From: Solidesulfovibrio sp. | GTDB lineage: Bacteria > Desulfobacterota > Desulfovibrionia > Desulfovibrionales > Desulfovibrionaceae | Direction of reading: 5' to 3' | DNA length: 64,000 bases | NCBI RefSeq assembly: GCF_038562415.1 | Contig: NZ_JBCFBA010000005.1 | Span: 151,806 to 215,805 of the forward strand | In this document: in pieces, positions 53,910-62,996 of the stretch | How the letters are laid out: each line of letters begins with the position of its first letter | Position numbering within the stretch: the first letter of the stretch is position 1 | The notes under the pieces: model-generated | What the model saw: the letters and a program-made list of their open reading frames with translations, nothing else | What the model was told of the DNA's origin: nothing | Databases searched by the model: none | Program-made: the position numbers and the translations under genes

Positions 53910-54989
53910 ATGATCGAAAGCATCCTCGCCGTGGCCCTGGTCCTGGGAGGGCTCATCTTCTTCCACGAACTGGGGCATTTCCTGGCCGCCCGGGCCTTCG
54001 GCATGGGCGTGGTCACCTTTTCCCTGGGCTTTGGCCCCAAGGTTTTCGGCCTCACCCGGGGCCGCACGCGCTACCAGCTCTCGGCCATTCCCCTGGGCGG
54101 CTACGTCCAGCTGGTGGCCCAGGACCCCGACGACCCCATCCCGGACGGCTACCCCCCCGAGGAGCAGTTCCGGCTGCGCCCGGCCTGGCAGCGCATGATC
54201 GTGGTGGCCGCCGGCCCGGTCTTCAACTTCGTCCTGGCCTGGCTGCTGTTCTGGGGCCTGCTCGTGGCCGAGGGCCGCTTCGAGATGCTGCCCGTGGTCG
54301 GCCAGGTGCAAAAGGACAGCCCGGCCGAGGTGGCCGGGGTCAAGGCCGGGGACACGGTGGTCTCCGTGGACGGCGCCCCCGTGGCGAGCTGGGACACCCT
54401 GGCCCAGGCCATCCGGGCCGGCGGCGGCAAGGCCGTGACCCTGGACGTGGAGCGCGACGGCCGGACCATGACCTTTTCGCTCACCCCGGCCATGCGCACG
54501 GTCAAAAACCTGTTCGGCGAAGAGGAAAGCGCGCCCCTGGTGGGCATCGTGGCCTCGGGCAAGACCCGCTCCGTGCCGCTGGGGCCCGGTTCGGCCGCCG
54601 GCGAGGCCGTCAAGCAGACCTGGAACGTGGTGGCGGTCACCTACACCGGCCTGCTCAAGCTCATCGAGCGGGTGGTCCCCCTGGACAGCCTGGGCGGCCC
54701 CATCATGATCGCCCAGATGGTCAGCAAGCAGGCCTCGGAGGGCCTGGGCAACGTGGTCGCCCTGGCGGCGCTGATTAGCGTCAACCTGGGCGTATTAAAC
54801 CTCCTGCCCATCCCGGTCCTCGACGGCGGGCACCTGCTTTTTTACGCCATCGAGATCGTCATGCGCCGGCCGGTGAGCCCGCGCATGCGGGCGCTGACCA
54901 CCAAGCTCGGCCTGGCCTTCCTCATTGGGCTCATGCTCCTGGCCACGGTCAACGACATCCGCCGCCAGTTGAGCGTCCTCGATGGCTAG
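53910..54989 (+). CDS. rseP: Site-2 membrane metalloprotease RseP
   Basis: A 359-residue inner-membrane zinc protease that cuts substrates within the membrane. H19, E20 and H23 form HELGH in the first helix, the second metal motif lies in NLLPIPVLDGGH near residue 300, and a PDZ domain (about 115-200; GVKAGDTVVSVDGAPV) is between them. About four membrane segments. Shine-Dalgarno is weak. The gene overlaps tsaB by 8 bp. In enterobacteria it controls the sigmaE envelope response; the target here is not known. Confidence 0.94.
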   Translation: MIESILAVALVLGGLIFFHELGHFLAARAFGMGVVTFSLGFGPKVFGLTRGRTRYQLSAIPLGGYVQLVAQDPDDPIPDGYPPEEQFRLRPAWQRMIVVAAGPVFNFVLAWLLFWGLLVAEGRFEMLPVVGQVQKDSPAEVAGVKAGDTVVSVDGAPVASWDTLAQAIRAGGGKAVTLDVERDGRTMTFSLTPAMRTVKNLFGEEESAPLVGIVASGKTRSVPLGPGSAAGEAVKQTWNVVAVTYTGLLKLIERVVPLDSLGGPIMIAQMVSKQASEGLGNVVALAALISVNLGVLNLLPIPVLDGGHLLFYAIEIVMRRPVSPRMRALTTKLGLAFLIGLMLLATVNDIRRQLSVLDG

Positions 54990-55752
54990 GCTCCCGGGGG
55001 CGGGGGCGCTGCTCGTCCTAAGCGGCGTTTCCCCGGAGCTGACGGTGCTGCTGGGGCGGCCCGGCCAGGCGCCCCTGGTCCGGACCGACCCGGCCACGGG
55101 CCAGGCCGCCGCCCTGCTCGCCCCCCTGATCGGGGACCTGCTCGGCCAGGCCGGACTGGCCCCGGCCGAACTGGCGGGCGTGGCCTGTGTGCGCGGCCCG
55201 GGGAGTTTCACCGGCATCCGGGTGGTCCTGGCCACGGCCCTGAGCCTGTCCCTTGGCGCCGGGCTGCCCATGGCCGGGCTCGATTTCCTGCCGCTTCTGG
55301 CCGCCTCGGCCGCCCGGTCGGCCACGGGCGCGATCCTGGCCGTCACCCACGCCCGCACCGGCCAGGTCTATGTCCAGGCGTTTCTGGCCGACGGCGAGGT
55401 CGTGCCCATGGGCCCGCCCGAGGCGCTGCTGCTCGACGCGGCCCTGGCCCGGGCGGCGGACGGCGCGGCCGTGGGGCCGCTGTGGCTCGTCGGCGACGGG
55501 GCGGTGCGGCACCGGGAGGCCTTTTTGCGCCTGGTTCCCCAGGCCACGGTCCTCGGGCCCGGGGCCTGCGCCCCGGACCCGGGCACGCTGCTGGCCGCCG
55601 CCGCCGCCGCCGACTATTCCATGGAGCCCGTTTCGCCGCTGTATCTGCGGCCAAGCGACGCCGAGGAAAACCTGGCCGCCCTGGCCGCCGGCCGGGGGCT
55701 TTCCCCGGAGGCGGCCGGCGAGATGCTGCGCCGGGCCGTGACCCGGGACTGA
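54982..55752 (+). CDS. tsaB: tRNA threonylcarbamoyladenosine biosynthesis protein TsaB
   Basis: A 256-residue member of the ASKHA fold that supports TsaD in making t6A37 in tRNAs. GPGSFTGIR is the family signature, and VTHARTGQVYVQAF follows. The C-terminus (about 200-256) has EPVSPLYLRPSDAEEN, the typical tail. The start overlaps rseP. TsaD is elsewhere. A terminator follows. Confidence 0.92.
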   Translation: MARLPGAGALLVLSGVSPELTVLLGRPGQAPLVRTDPATGQAAALLAPLIGDLLGQAGLAPAELAGVACVRGPGSFTGIRVVLATALSLSLGAGLPMAGLDFLPLLAASAARSATGAILAVTHARTGQVYVQAFLADGEVVPMGPPEALLLDAALARAADGAAVGPLWLVGDGAVRHREAFLRLVPQATVLGPGACAPDPGTLLAAAAAADYSMEPVSPLYLRPSDAEENLAALAAGRGLSPEAAGEMLRRAVTRD

Positions 55753-55851
55753 GCCCCCTTCCCGTGGCCGGGCCCTGGACGCGGCCAGGCCGGCCGTTCA
55801 TTTTGTGAAAGCGTGAAACACCCGCCGCCGGCCCCGGCCGGCCTTCGAAAC

Positions 55852-55882
55852 GCCCTCCCGGAATCGGGGGGCTTTTTTTTTT
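55852..55882 (+). terminator. Intrinsic terminator after tsaB
   Basis: GCCCTCC (55852-55858) pairs with GGGGGGC (55866-55872), then ten T. It ends the cdsA-tsaB transcription and insulates the flagellin gene. Confidence 0.9.
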
Positions 55883-55900
55883 GCCCGCCGGACGGCGCGC

Positions 55901-55928
55901 TAAAGAATCGATTTTCCGGGGTCGATAA
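55901..55928 (+). promoter_or_regulatory. Sigma28 (FliA) promoter of the flagellin gene
   Basis: TAAAG (55901-55905), 16 bp, GTCGATAA (55921-55928), close to the consensus TAAA-N15-GCCGATAA. The leader is about 97 nt to the flagellin ATG. FliA controls late flagellar genes. Confidence 0.75.
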
Positions 55929-56032
55929 GTCCATCAAAGACGCACACCCCGGTTGTCGTCGGCCGAGGGCCCGCGGCCCCAACCGGAAGCAAAGGGCAAG
56001 GACGCCCGCATCCCTTCAAGGAGGAAACAACC

Positions 56033-56926
56033 ATGTCGCTGACCATCAATTACAACGGTATGGCCGCCAACGCGGCCCGCAACCTGTCCAGCTCGTACAA
56101 CGCCCTGGCCACCTCGACCCAGCGCCTGTCCTCGGGACTTCGGATCAACTCCTCGGCGGACGACGCCGCCGGCCTGGCCATTCGCGAACTCATGCGGGCC
56201 GACGTCGCCTCCATCAACCAGGGCGTGCGCAACGCCAACGACGCCATTTCCATGATCCAGACGGCGGACGGCGCGCTGCAGGTCGTGGACGAAAAGCTCA
56301 TCCGCATGAAGGAACTGGCCGAACAGGCGGCCACCGGCACCTACACCTCGGACCAGCGCCTGATCATCGATTCGGAATACCAGGCCATGGCCTCGGAAAT
56401 CACCCGAATCGCCAACGCCACGGACTTCAACGGCATCTACCTGCTCAACGGCAACCTTTCCTCGGCCACGCACAGCGGTTCGGGCATCAACTCCACCGGC
56501 AAGCTCAAGGTCCACTTCGGCGCCGGCAACGCCAGCGCCGAGGACTACTACTACGTCCAGATCGGCACCTCCACGGCCTCGGCCCTGGGCGTGGGCATCG
56601 GCGCCGCCTCGGGCAGCGCCGGCCGCAGCATCTCCACCCAGGAACAGGCCCAGAAGGCCCTGGAAGCCCTCAAGACGGCCATCGTGTCCAAGGACAAGAT
56701 CCGGGCCAACCTGGGCGCCCTGCAAAACCGCCTGGAGAACACCATCTCCAACCTGCAGATCCAGGCCGAGAACCTGCAAGCCGCCGAATCCCAGATCTCC
56801 GACGTGGACGTGGCCACGGAAATGACCACGTTCGTCCGCGAACAGATCCTGACCCAGTCGGCCGTGGCCATGCTGTCCCAGGCCAACTCCCTGCCCAGGA
56901 TGGCCTTGAGCCTGATCCAGGGGTAA
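56033..56926 (+). CDS. fliC: Flagellin
   Basis: A 297-residue filament protein. The N-terminal D0/D1 helices (MSLTINYNGMAANAARNLS, RLSSGLRINSSADDAAGLAI) and C-terminal helices (SQISDVDVATEMTTFVREQI, LSQANSLPRMALSLIQG) are conserved; the middle (about 145-205) is short, so D2/D3 are minimal. AAGGAGG before the ATG, with sigma28 promoter and terminator, show a monocistronic, strongly expressed gene. Other copies may exist elsewhere. Confidence 0.96.
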   Translation: MSLTINYNGMAANAARNLSSSYNALATSTQRLSSGLRINSSADDAAGLAIRELMRADVASINQGVRNANDAISMIQTADGALQVVDEKLIRMKELAEQAATGTYTSDQRLIIDSEYQAMASEITRIANATDFNGIYLLNGNLSSATHSGSGINSTGKLKVHFGAGNASAEDYYYVQIGTSTASALGVGIGAASGSAGRSISTQEQAQKALEALKTAIVSKDKIRANLGALQNRLENTISNLQIQAENLQAAESQISDVDVATEMTTFVREQILTQSAVAMLSQANSLPRMALSLIQG

Positions 56927-56936
56927 TAAACGCGTG

Positions 56937-56972
56937 AAAAGGGCCGGGCCGCCCTGGCGGTCCGGCCCTTTT
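56937..56972 (+). terminator. Intrinsic terminator after flagellin
   Basis: AAAAGGGCCGG (56937-56947) pairs with CCGGCCCTTTT (56962-56972), with additional pairing inside. The T run is followed by the sigma54 promoter of fliD. Confidence 0.9.
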
Positions 56973-56974
56973 AT

Positions 56975-56990
56975 TGGTACGACGATTGCA
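56975..56990 (+). promoter_or_regulatory. Sigma54 promoter of fliD
   Basis: TGGTACG-ACGA-TTGCA agrees with TGGCACG-N4-TTGCW apart from one base, with correct 12-bp GG-GC spacing. Start about 57001, 45 bp before the ATG. RpoN typically drives middle flagellar genes. Confidence 0.75.
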
Positions 56991-57045
56991 TCAATAACGC
57001 CGGAGCCTCTCCACAGAAAGACAACCTCTCGCGCGGGATGACGTC

Positions 57046-58740
57046 ATGTCCAGCACGGTCAGCGCCTACACGCCGGTCACCACCTCCGGCCAGATCACCT
57101 ACTCGGGTCTCGGCAACGGGACCGATTTCGATGCGCTGATCACCAAGCTGGTCCAGGTCGAGCAGGGCCGCATCACCACCCTGCAAACCTGGAAGCAATC
57201 CTGGGTCAGGAAACAGGAGGCCTTCCAGGAACTCAATTCGGCCATGCTCAGCCTCAAGACCACGCTCAAGGGCATGGACACCGTCGGCGAGTTCCTGGTC
57301 AAGACCACCGATTCCACCAATTCCCTGGTCCTGTCCGCCACCACCGGCTCCGACGCCCTGGACGGCTCCCACTCGATCACGGTGAGCCGCTTGGCCACGG
57401 CCAAGGCCATGGTCACCCAGACCGGCTATTCCAGCGCCGACGTCGACATCAACAATTCCGCCTCGGACGCGACCTTCGCCTACGTCTACCAGGGCAAGAC
57501 CTACAACCTGTCCGTGGGCGCCAACGCCACGCTGACCGACCTGGCCAGCATCGTCAACAACGATGCCAACAACGCCGGCGTCAAGGCCAGCGTGGTCTAC
57601 GACGGCTCCAAATACTATCTGCAGATGCGCGGCATGGACACCGGCGACTCGGCCAGCCTCACCATCGCCTCCAACACCTCGCTGACCGGGTTTACCGCCT
57701 CGAAATTCGACACCATCACCTCCAACGCCAGCGCCCAGATCAAGCTGGACGGCTGGCCCACGGCCTCCAACGCCTACATCAGCCGGGAAACCAACACGGT
57801 CACGGACCTTGTCTCGGGGCTGACGCTCAACCTCAAAAGCACGGGCACTGTCAACATCACCACGTCCACGGATACCGACGCCGTCCGGGAGAATATCCAG
57901 ACCTTCGTGGAGCAGATGAACACCGTGCGCACCCTGCTCCAGGATCTGACGAAATACGACTCCAGCACCGAACAAGCCTCGCTGCTGACCGGAAACTACG
58001 GCCTGCAGCTCATCGACACCAAGCTCAAGACCGCCGTGGCCGGCAAGGGCGTGGGCTTCGACTACGACCTCGACACCTACTCCGTGCTGGCCCAGCTCGG
58101 CATCACCACCGATGCCGAGGAAGGCTCGGACACCGAGGGGCTGCTCATCATCAACGAGGACACCTTAAGCGCCATCCTGGCCTCCAATGCCGCGGGGGCG
58201 GCCGAACTGTTCGCCGCCAACTACGTCGGCCGCTCCGACACCTCGGAGATGGCCCTGTCCTCCTACATCGCCAACACCACCCAATGCGGCACCTACGACG
58301 TCTCCTACACCACCGACGCCAGCGGCAAGATCACCGGCGCCACCATAAACGGCCACGCCGCCATCTGGCACAGCAATTCCAACCTCATCACCGGGTCTCA
58401 CGGCTACGACGAGGCCGGCCTCGTCATCAAGGCCATCGACGTCACCGCCGGCACCCATACCGGCACCCTCTCCCTCAAACAGGGCAAGACCGGCGAACTC
58501 GTGGACCTGCTCGGCGAACTCACCGACAGCACCGACGGCCCCCTGCACATCCTCGACGAGAACTACGACGACATCACGGCCATGATCGACGACAAGATCG
58601 CCTTCGAGGAACGTCGCATCGCCACCTACGCCTCCAACCTGCGCAAGCGCTTCGCCAAGGTCGATTCCATGCTCTCCACCTACAACCAGATGCAAACCCA
58701 GCTCGAATCGCAAATCAGCCAGCTGCAGTCCGACAGCTGA
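57046..58740 (+). CDS. fliD: Flagellar hook-associated protein 2 (filament cap)
   Basis: A 564-residue capping protein that assembles flagellin at the filament tip. The N-terminal domain begins ITYSGLGNGTDFDALITKLV and includes LSATTGSDALDGSHSITV; the C-terminal domain ends in the coiled coil FAKVDSMLSTYNQMQTQLE in part. The central region (about 100-400) carries Ser/Thr/Asn-rich strands. No Cys-rich features except one Cys near residue 408. Upstream sigma54 promoter; fliS follows 85 bp later with its own sigma28 promoter. Confidence 0.93.
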   Translation: MSSTVSAYTPVTTSGQITYSGLGNGTDFDALITKLVQVEQGRITTLQTWKQSWVRKQEAFQELNSAMLSLKTTLKGMDTVGEFLVKTTDSTNSLVLSATTGSDALDGSHSITVSRLATAKAMVTQTGYSSADVDINNSASDATFAYVYQGKTYNLSVGANATLTDLASIVNNDANNAGVKASVVYDGSKYYLQMRGMDTGDSASLTIASNTSLTGFTASKFDTITSNASAQIKLDGWPTASNAYISRETNTVTDLVSGLTLNLKSTGTVNITTSTDTDAVRENIQTFVEQMNTVRTLLQDLTKYDSSTEQASLLTGNYGLQLIDTKLKTAVAGKGVGFDYDLDTYSVLAQLGITTDAEEGSDTEGLLIINEDTLSAILASNAAGAAELFAANYVGRSDTSEMALSSYIANTTQCGTYDVSYTTDASGKITGATINGHAAIWHSNSNLITGSHGYDEAGLVIKAIDVTAGTHTGTLSLKQGKTGELVDLLGELTDSTDGPLHILDENYDDITAMIDDKIAFEERRIATYASNLRKRFAKVDSMLSTYNQMQTQLESQISQLQSDS

Positions 58741-58774
58741 TCCCGGCCGCCCGAACAAACCTCCCCTTCCCCCC

Positions 58775-58801
58775 TTCAGAAAATCCCCTCCCGGCCGATA
58801 A
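58775..58801 (+). promoter_or_regulatory. Sigma28 promoter of fliS
   Basis: TTCA (58775-58778) then 15 bp and GCCGATAA (58794-58801), a perfect sigma28 -10 with a weak -35. Confidence 0.6.
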
Positions 58802-58825
58802 GAGGCAAAACACGGAGAGGATTTT

Positions 58826-59530
58826 ATGCAAAGCGCCGCCCGATCATACTTTCAGACCCAGGTCGCCACCACCACCCAGGGCGACCTGCTCATCATGCTC
58901 TTCGACGCGGCGCTCAAGTTCCTGCGCCAGGCCAAGGAAAAGATCGCCGAAAAAAACTACGCCCAAAAGGGCATCCTCATCTCCAAGGCCCTGGACATCC
59001 TGTCCGAACTCCAGGGCACCCTCAACGCCCAGAAGGGCGGCGAATTGGCCGAACGCCTGCAAAAGCTGTATTTTTTCTGCAGCACCAGGCTCCTTGCCGC
59101 CAACCTCAAGATGGACGCGACCAAGATCGACGAGGTCGTGCACATCCTCACCGGCCTGCGCGACGCCTTCAACGAGGCCAACGGCCAGGTGGCGACCAAG
59201 ATCGTGACCACGCCGACCAATCAGGGAACCGGCCGCCTGCCCACCGCCCCGGCCGCGCCCCTGGCCTCCAAGGCCGCCGCCCTGGCCGCCTATCCCGGGC
59301 AGTCCGCCCCCGCCCCGGCCCGCCCGGCCGCCACGAGCCCGGAAAGACCCGTGGCCGTCCGGGAAGCCCCGACCGCCACCACGGCCGCGGACGCCATGGC
59401 CAACACGCCGGCCGCCCACGTCAATATCCCGACGCCGTCCCGGTTCACCACCATCGACACGCCCACGGCCTCGCCCGTGCGTCGGGCCATGGCCGCCTAC
59501 GCCGCCAGCCGCTCCCAGAACCAGGGTTGA
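58826..59530 (+). CDS. fliS: Flagellin export chaperone FliS with C-terminal extension
   Basis: A 234-residue protein whose first 125 residues are a FliS four-helix bundle (ARSYFQTQVATTTQGDLLIMLFDAAL in part, YFFCSTRLLAANL). FliS binds the flagellin C-terminus in the cytoplasm and prevents early assembly. Usual FliS is about 130 residues; here about 105 more form a Pro/Ala/Thr-rich tail (AAPLASKAAALAAYPG, PTPSRFTTIDTPTAS) that looks disordered. GGAGAGGA precedes the ATG. The tail may be a tether or interaction arm; this is inference. Confidence 0.92.
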   Translation: MQSAARSYFQTQVATTTQGDLLIMLFDAALKFLRQAKEKIAEKNYAQKGILISKALDILSELQGTLNAQKGGELAERLQKLYFFCSTRLLAANLKMDATKIDEVVHILTGLRDAFNEANGQVATKIVTTPTNQGTGRLPTAPAAPLASKAAALAAYPGQSAPAPARPAATSPERPVAVREAPTATTAADAMANTPAAHVNIPTPSRFTTIDTPTASPVRRAMAAYAASRSQNQG

Positions 59531-59586
59531 CCCTCGCCCGGCATGGACTTTCCGCCGCGCCTTGCGATAGAGCCTCCGTGGGGGCC

Positions 59587-60816
59587 ATGGTGCAAGGCGC
59601 GCATCCTTTTTTCACCTACACGACGGAAATCCTTGGCTGGCGGCTGGGCGATGCACCATCTCCCGCCGCCGCGCCGGTCACGGACGAAACCCCTGGCGAC
59701 CCCGGGCGCAGCCGTGCCCGGGCGTCGCGGATCCTGCGCGCCGCCCGGGACGCCCGGGACATCGTGCTGCTTGGCCTGGGCACGGGCGCCCTGGCCGCCG
59801 CCCTGGCCGAGGCCCTCCCAGCCGACAAATTCCTGACGGTCCTTAGCCCGGACCCGGCCGCGGCCCGCCGCCTGCGCGATGCCGGCCGCCTGCCCTGGTT
59901 CTCCCCGCACGGCCGGGCCGGGCTCCTGGCCGACACCTCGCGTCAGGCCCTTTTTTGCCTGCCGCTCGCCGCCGGCCTGGCGCCGTGGTCCGCCCTGGTC
60001 ACGACCAACCCCGAGCCCTGCCCGCCCCCCGAGCGCCAGGCCCTGGACTGGCTGCGGCGCATGCTGGCCCAAAGCGCGCCCCTGCCCGGGGCCGCCCCCC
60101 CGGCGCCCGCGCCCCCCGTGACCCTGGCCGTGCTGGTCCGGCCGGACGAGCCCGGGCTGACCGATTTTTTCGCCGCTTGCGCCGGACTGGCCCAGGCCGC
60201 CGTCCTGTGCTGGGACGCCGCGGACGTGCCCCCGGGCGCGACCGGCCTGGCCGAGGCCCTGGGCATGCCCACGCGCCATGTGGCCCGGCCCCTGGCCGGG
60301 GATTTCGCCGCCCAGCGCAACGCCCTGCTGGCCGCCTGTCCGCCGGGCTGGGTACTGACCCTGGACCCCGACGAGCGGCCGGCTCCCGGCCTGCCGGCCA
60401 CCCTTGCCCGCCTGGTTGCGGACCCGTCCCTCGGCGCGGCCTACTTTCCCCGGATGACGCTCTATCCCGACGCCGATCACGTCAAGGTCGGCCACGGCCT
60501 GTGGCCGGATCTCCAGTTGCGCCTGTTCCGAAACGCCCCGCCGGCCCGGCCGCGCTACGTCCGGCCGGTCCACGAACGCCTGGAAGGCCTGTCCGGCCGG
60601 GCCGTCCTGGCCCTGGACGCGCCGCTTGCCCACTGCAACCGGCTGCTGGCCGACAACGGCACGGTGACGGCCAAGCTGGCCGCCTACGACGCCGCCGCCG
60701 GCGCCCCGCGCCATCATCTGAGCGCCGACTATCCGGTCCTGCCCCGGGCCTTTTTCGACACCTTCCCCGCCGACCCGGCCCAGCGAAGGGTTTTGCTCCC
60801 GGCCGAGCTGTGGTAA
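59587..60816 (+). CDS. Putative family-2 glycosyltransferase next to flagellar genes
   Basis: A 409-residue soluble protein. The first 150 residues resemble a nucleotide-binding Rossmann fold (IVLLGLGTGALAAAL); the second half carries a GT2-like pattern with LDPDERPAPGLPATL (acidic motif), AYFPRMTLYPDADH, LRLFRN and VHERLEG, as in glycosyltransferases acting on flagellin or surface glycans. ATG 59587 is used; TTG 59527 overlapping fliS is an alternative. Position after fliS suggests flagellin glycosylation, not shown by sequence. Confidence 0.65.
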   Translation: MVQGAHPFFTYTTEILGWRLGDAPSPAAAPVTDETPGDPGRSRARASRILRAARDARDIVLLGLGTGALAAALAEALPADKFLTVLSPDPAAARRLRDAGRLPWFSPHGRAGLLADTSRQALFCLPLAAGLAPWSALVTTNPEPCPPPERQALDWLRRMLAQSAPLPGAAPPAPAPPVTLAVLVRPDEPGLTDFFAACAGLAQAAVLCWDAADVPPGATGLAEALGMPTRHVARPLAGDFAAQRNALLAACPPGWVLTLDPDERPAPGLPATLARLVADPSLGAAYFPRMTLYPDADHVKVGHGLWPDLQLRLFRNAPPARPRYVRPVHERLEGLSGRAVLALDAPLAHCNRLLADNGTVTAKLAAYDAAAGAPRHHLSADYPVLPRAFFDTFPADPAQRRVLLPAELW

Positions 60817-60839
60817 CGACGGGCCCGGTACGGCGGCGG

Positions 60840-60868
60840 TTGCCTTGCCGCCGTGGAGCGGCTACACT
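60840..60868 (+). promoter_or_regulatory. Candidate promoter of the zinc-ribbon gene
   Basis: TTGCCT (60840-60845), 17 bp, TACACT (60863-60868), start about 60875, 48 bp before the ATG. Confidence 0.45.
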
Positions 60869-60922
60869 GGATGCCGCCGGTGCATGCTTGGCGCCCCCGG
60901 CCAGGCCTCGAAAAGGGAAACG

Positions 60923-62506
60923 ATGCGCATCATTTGCCCGCAATGCGGTTTTTTTCGGGAACTTCCCGACCACAAGGTCCCCGTGACCTCGACCATGGCC
61001 ACATGCCCCAAATGTCGCCATCGGTTCAAATTCCGCCTGGACAGGGAGCAAGCCGCATCGCGCTCCGAATCGCGTTCCCGCGTGACCTTGCCCGTACCCG
61101 AGGACGGCGAATCCTCCTGGCGCCGGCCCGGACCGGCGGCAACTCGGCGCGAGGCCGAAGCCACGGCCCGCTTCGAGCCCGAGCCCCTGTCCGAGCCCCC
61201 CTCCGAGGACGATTCCCAGGAAATCCCCGCCGCCAGGAACCGGCGCGCTCCCCAGGCCCCTTCCCTGGCCGAGGAGCCCGACGATTTTCCGCCGTCCCAG
61301 GCCGCCCGAGGCCGACGCGCCTCGCAACCCGTTTCTGCGCCCGAGGAACCGGACACGTTTTCCGCTCCGGTCCCCGGGAACCGGCGCGCCCCACGTTCCG
61401 AGCCCCTGGCCGACGAGCCCGACGATGAGCCCTCGCCCCAGGCCGTGCGGACCCGCCAGCATCTGGACAGGCTCGCCGACGAAGAGGTCTCGGCCCCATC
61501 GCGGCAGCCGGCCGATCCGGTCCCGCCGGTCCGGGAAACCGGCCGCGCGCGGCCCAGGCCGGACTTCGAAGACGACGCGCCGACGCAACCCGCTGCCCCG
61601 ATGGCGCCCCGCGAACCGGTCCCGGCGGCCGACGACGACGAGCCCAGGCCCGTGCGCCGCGCGGCCCAGGCCCCGGTCCCCGAAACGCCGGCCCGACCCG
61701 AGGCGGACGAGGCGCCGGAAACCCCCGCCCCGCCCCGCGCCACGGCCGGCCGCCACCGCGCCGACGGCGTGCGCGACATCTGGGCCAGACTCAAGGCCAT
61801 GGACGACGAGGACGCCCGAAAACGCCCCGCTGCCGACCCGTCCGAGGCCGACGAGGAACCCACTCCCCGCGAAGTCGTCACCGACCCCATCCCCTGGGAG
61901 CGGCTCGACGGTTACGGCTTTTTGCCGGGCCTTGGCCTGACGCTCAAAAAAATCCTGCTTTCGCCCCTGGCCTTTTTCAGCCAGATGCCCGAAGGCCGCC
62001 CCAAGGGGAAAGCGCTGGTATTTAACCTCATCATCAGCGAATTCCTGCTCGTCCTCGATTTCCTGTGGTCGCTGATGGGGCTGCGGGCCAAACTGGGCGG
62101 GCCCGCCGCCCAGCCCGACACCATGGGGGCCGTCGCCACCTCGCCGAGCCTGGGCTTCCTCATCGCCCTGCTCCTGGTCCCCCTGGCCATCGCCTGCGGC
62201 ATCTACCTCGACGCCTGGTTCACCCACCTGCTCTTGCTCCTTTTCCGCAGCGCCAAAAAGGGCTTCAACGAAACCTTCCGCGTCATGTGCTACAGCGCCG
62301 CGCCGACCGTCCTGACCGCCATTCCCGTGGCCGGCCAGCTCCTCTCCCCGGTCATCCTCGTCTGGTACATGGCCCTGCAAGCCATCGGCCTCAAGAAAGT
62401 CCACGAAGCGGCCTACACCCAAACCCTGGCCGCCATCTTCATCAAATGGTCCGTCTACCTCTTCCTGCTGCTGGCCATGCTCCAGAACCTCTCGCCCGGC
62501 CATTAG
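60923..62506 (+). CDS. Zinc-ribbon protein with Yip1-like membrane domain
   Basis: A 527-residue protein. The N-terminus MRIICPQCGFFRELPDHKVP...CPKCRHRFKF is an MJ0042-type zinc ribbon (two CxxC). Residues about 45-320 are a long, acidic, Pro/Arg-rich low-complexity region with degenerate repeats of the kind RRAP...EEPDD. The C-terminal 200 residues have five hydrophobic segments (LGLTLKKILLSPLAFFSQMPEG, then LIISEFLLVLDFLWSLMG) as in the Yip1 family. It is probably an inner-membrane protein with a cytoplasmic zinc ribbon. Function unknown. Confidence 0.75.
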   Translation: MRIICPQCGFFRELPDHKVPVTSTMATCPKCRHRFKFRLDREQAASRSESRSRVTLPVPEDGESSWRRPGPAATRREAEATARFEPEPLSEPPSEDDSQEIPAARNRRAPQAPSLAEEPDDFPPSQAARGRRASQPVSAPEEPDTFSAPVPGNRRAPRSEPLADEPDDEPSPQAVRTRQHLDRLADEEVSAPSRQPADPVPPVRETGRARPRPDFEDDAPTQPAAPMAPREPVPAADDDEPRPVRRAAQAPVPETPARPEADEAPETPAPPRATAGRHRADGVRDIWARLKAMDDEDARKRPAADPSEADEEPTPREVVTDPIPWERLDGYGFLPGLGLTLKKILLSPLAFFSQMPEGRPKGKALVFNLIISEFLLVLDFLWSLMGLRAKLGGPAAQPDTMGAVATSPSLGFLIALLLVPLAIACGIYLDAWFTHLLLLLFRSAKKGFNETFRVMCYSAAPTVLTAIPVAGQLLSPVILVWYMALQAIGLKKVHEAAYTQTLAAIFIKWSVYLFLLLAMLQNLSPGH

Positions 62507-62634
62507 CCCGGACCGCCGTCCCCTTGACGATGCCCCGCCAATTCGCGACAACCATCATGGCGGCAAGCGGCGGCCTGCGCCTGTCGCGCCATCGCCCCGA
62601 CAGGCCTTCGCCTACGAGGAGGGGGGACTGATCC

Positions 62635-62970
62635 ATGCTGGCTTGGTTGCGGACACTGTTGCGGAATCTGGCCGCCAAACGCCGGCTGGCCCGGGACATC
62701 CACCCCGAGGCCTTCCGGACCATGGCCGCCGAACTGGCCGACCTGGCCGCCCTGGCCTCCAAGGTCCGCCCCGAGGAACAGGCCTTCCAGCTCAAGGCCC
62801 GCCGCATCCGCGAGGAAATGCGCGAACTGGGCCGCATGGCCAAGCGCCCCGAATTCCGCCTGCTGCCCTCGAAAAAACGCCTGGAACTGCGCGAAAGCCT
62901 GCTGTCCTCCCGCGAGCAACTCCTCAAAACCCTCTCCGACGCGCCCGTGGTCACCACCACGCGCCAATAA
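62635..62970 (+). CDS. Small helical protein of unknown function
   Basis: A 111-residue, highly charged helical protein (RLARDIHPEAFRTMAAELADL, EEMRELGRMAKRPEF) with AGGAGG 9 bp before the ATG. No membrane segment or signal. The spacing of hydrophobic residues suggests a coiled-coil. It starts 128 bp after the Yip1-like gene and is followed 26 bp later by the lipoprotein gene. No family recognised. Confidence 0.7.
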   Translation: MLAWLRTLLRNLAAKRRLARDIHPEAFRTMAAELADLAALASKVRPEEQAFQLKARRIREEMRELGRMAKRPEFRLLPSKKRLELRESLLSSREQLLKTLSDAPVVTTTRQ

Positions 62971-62996
62971 CCCCGGCCCCGCCCCAGGAGGTCCCC

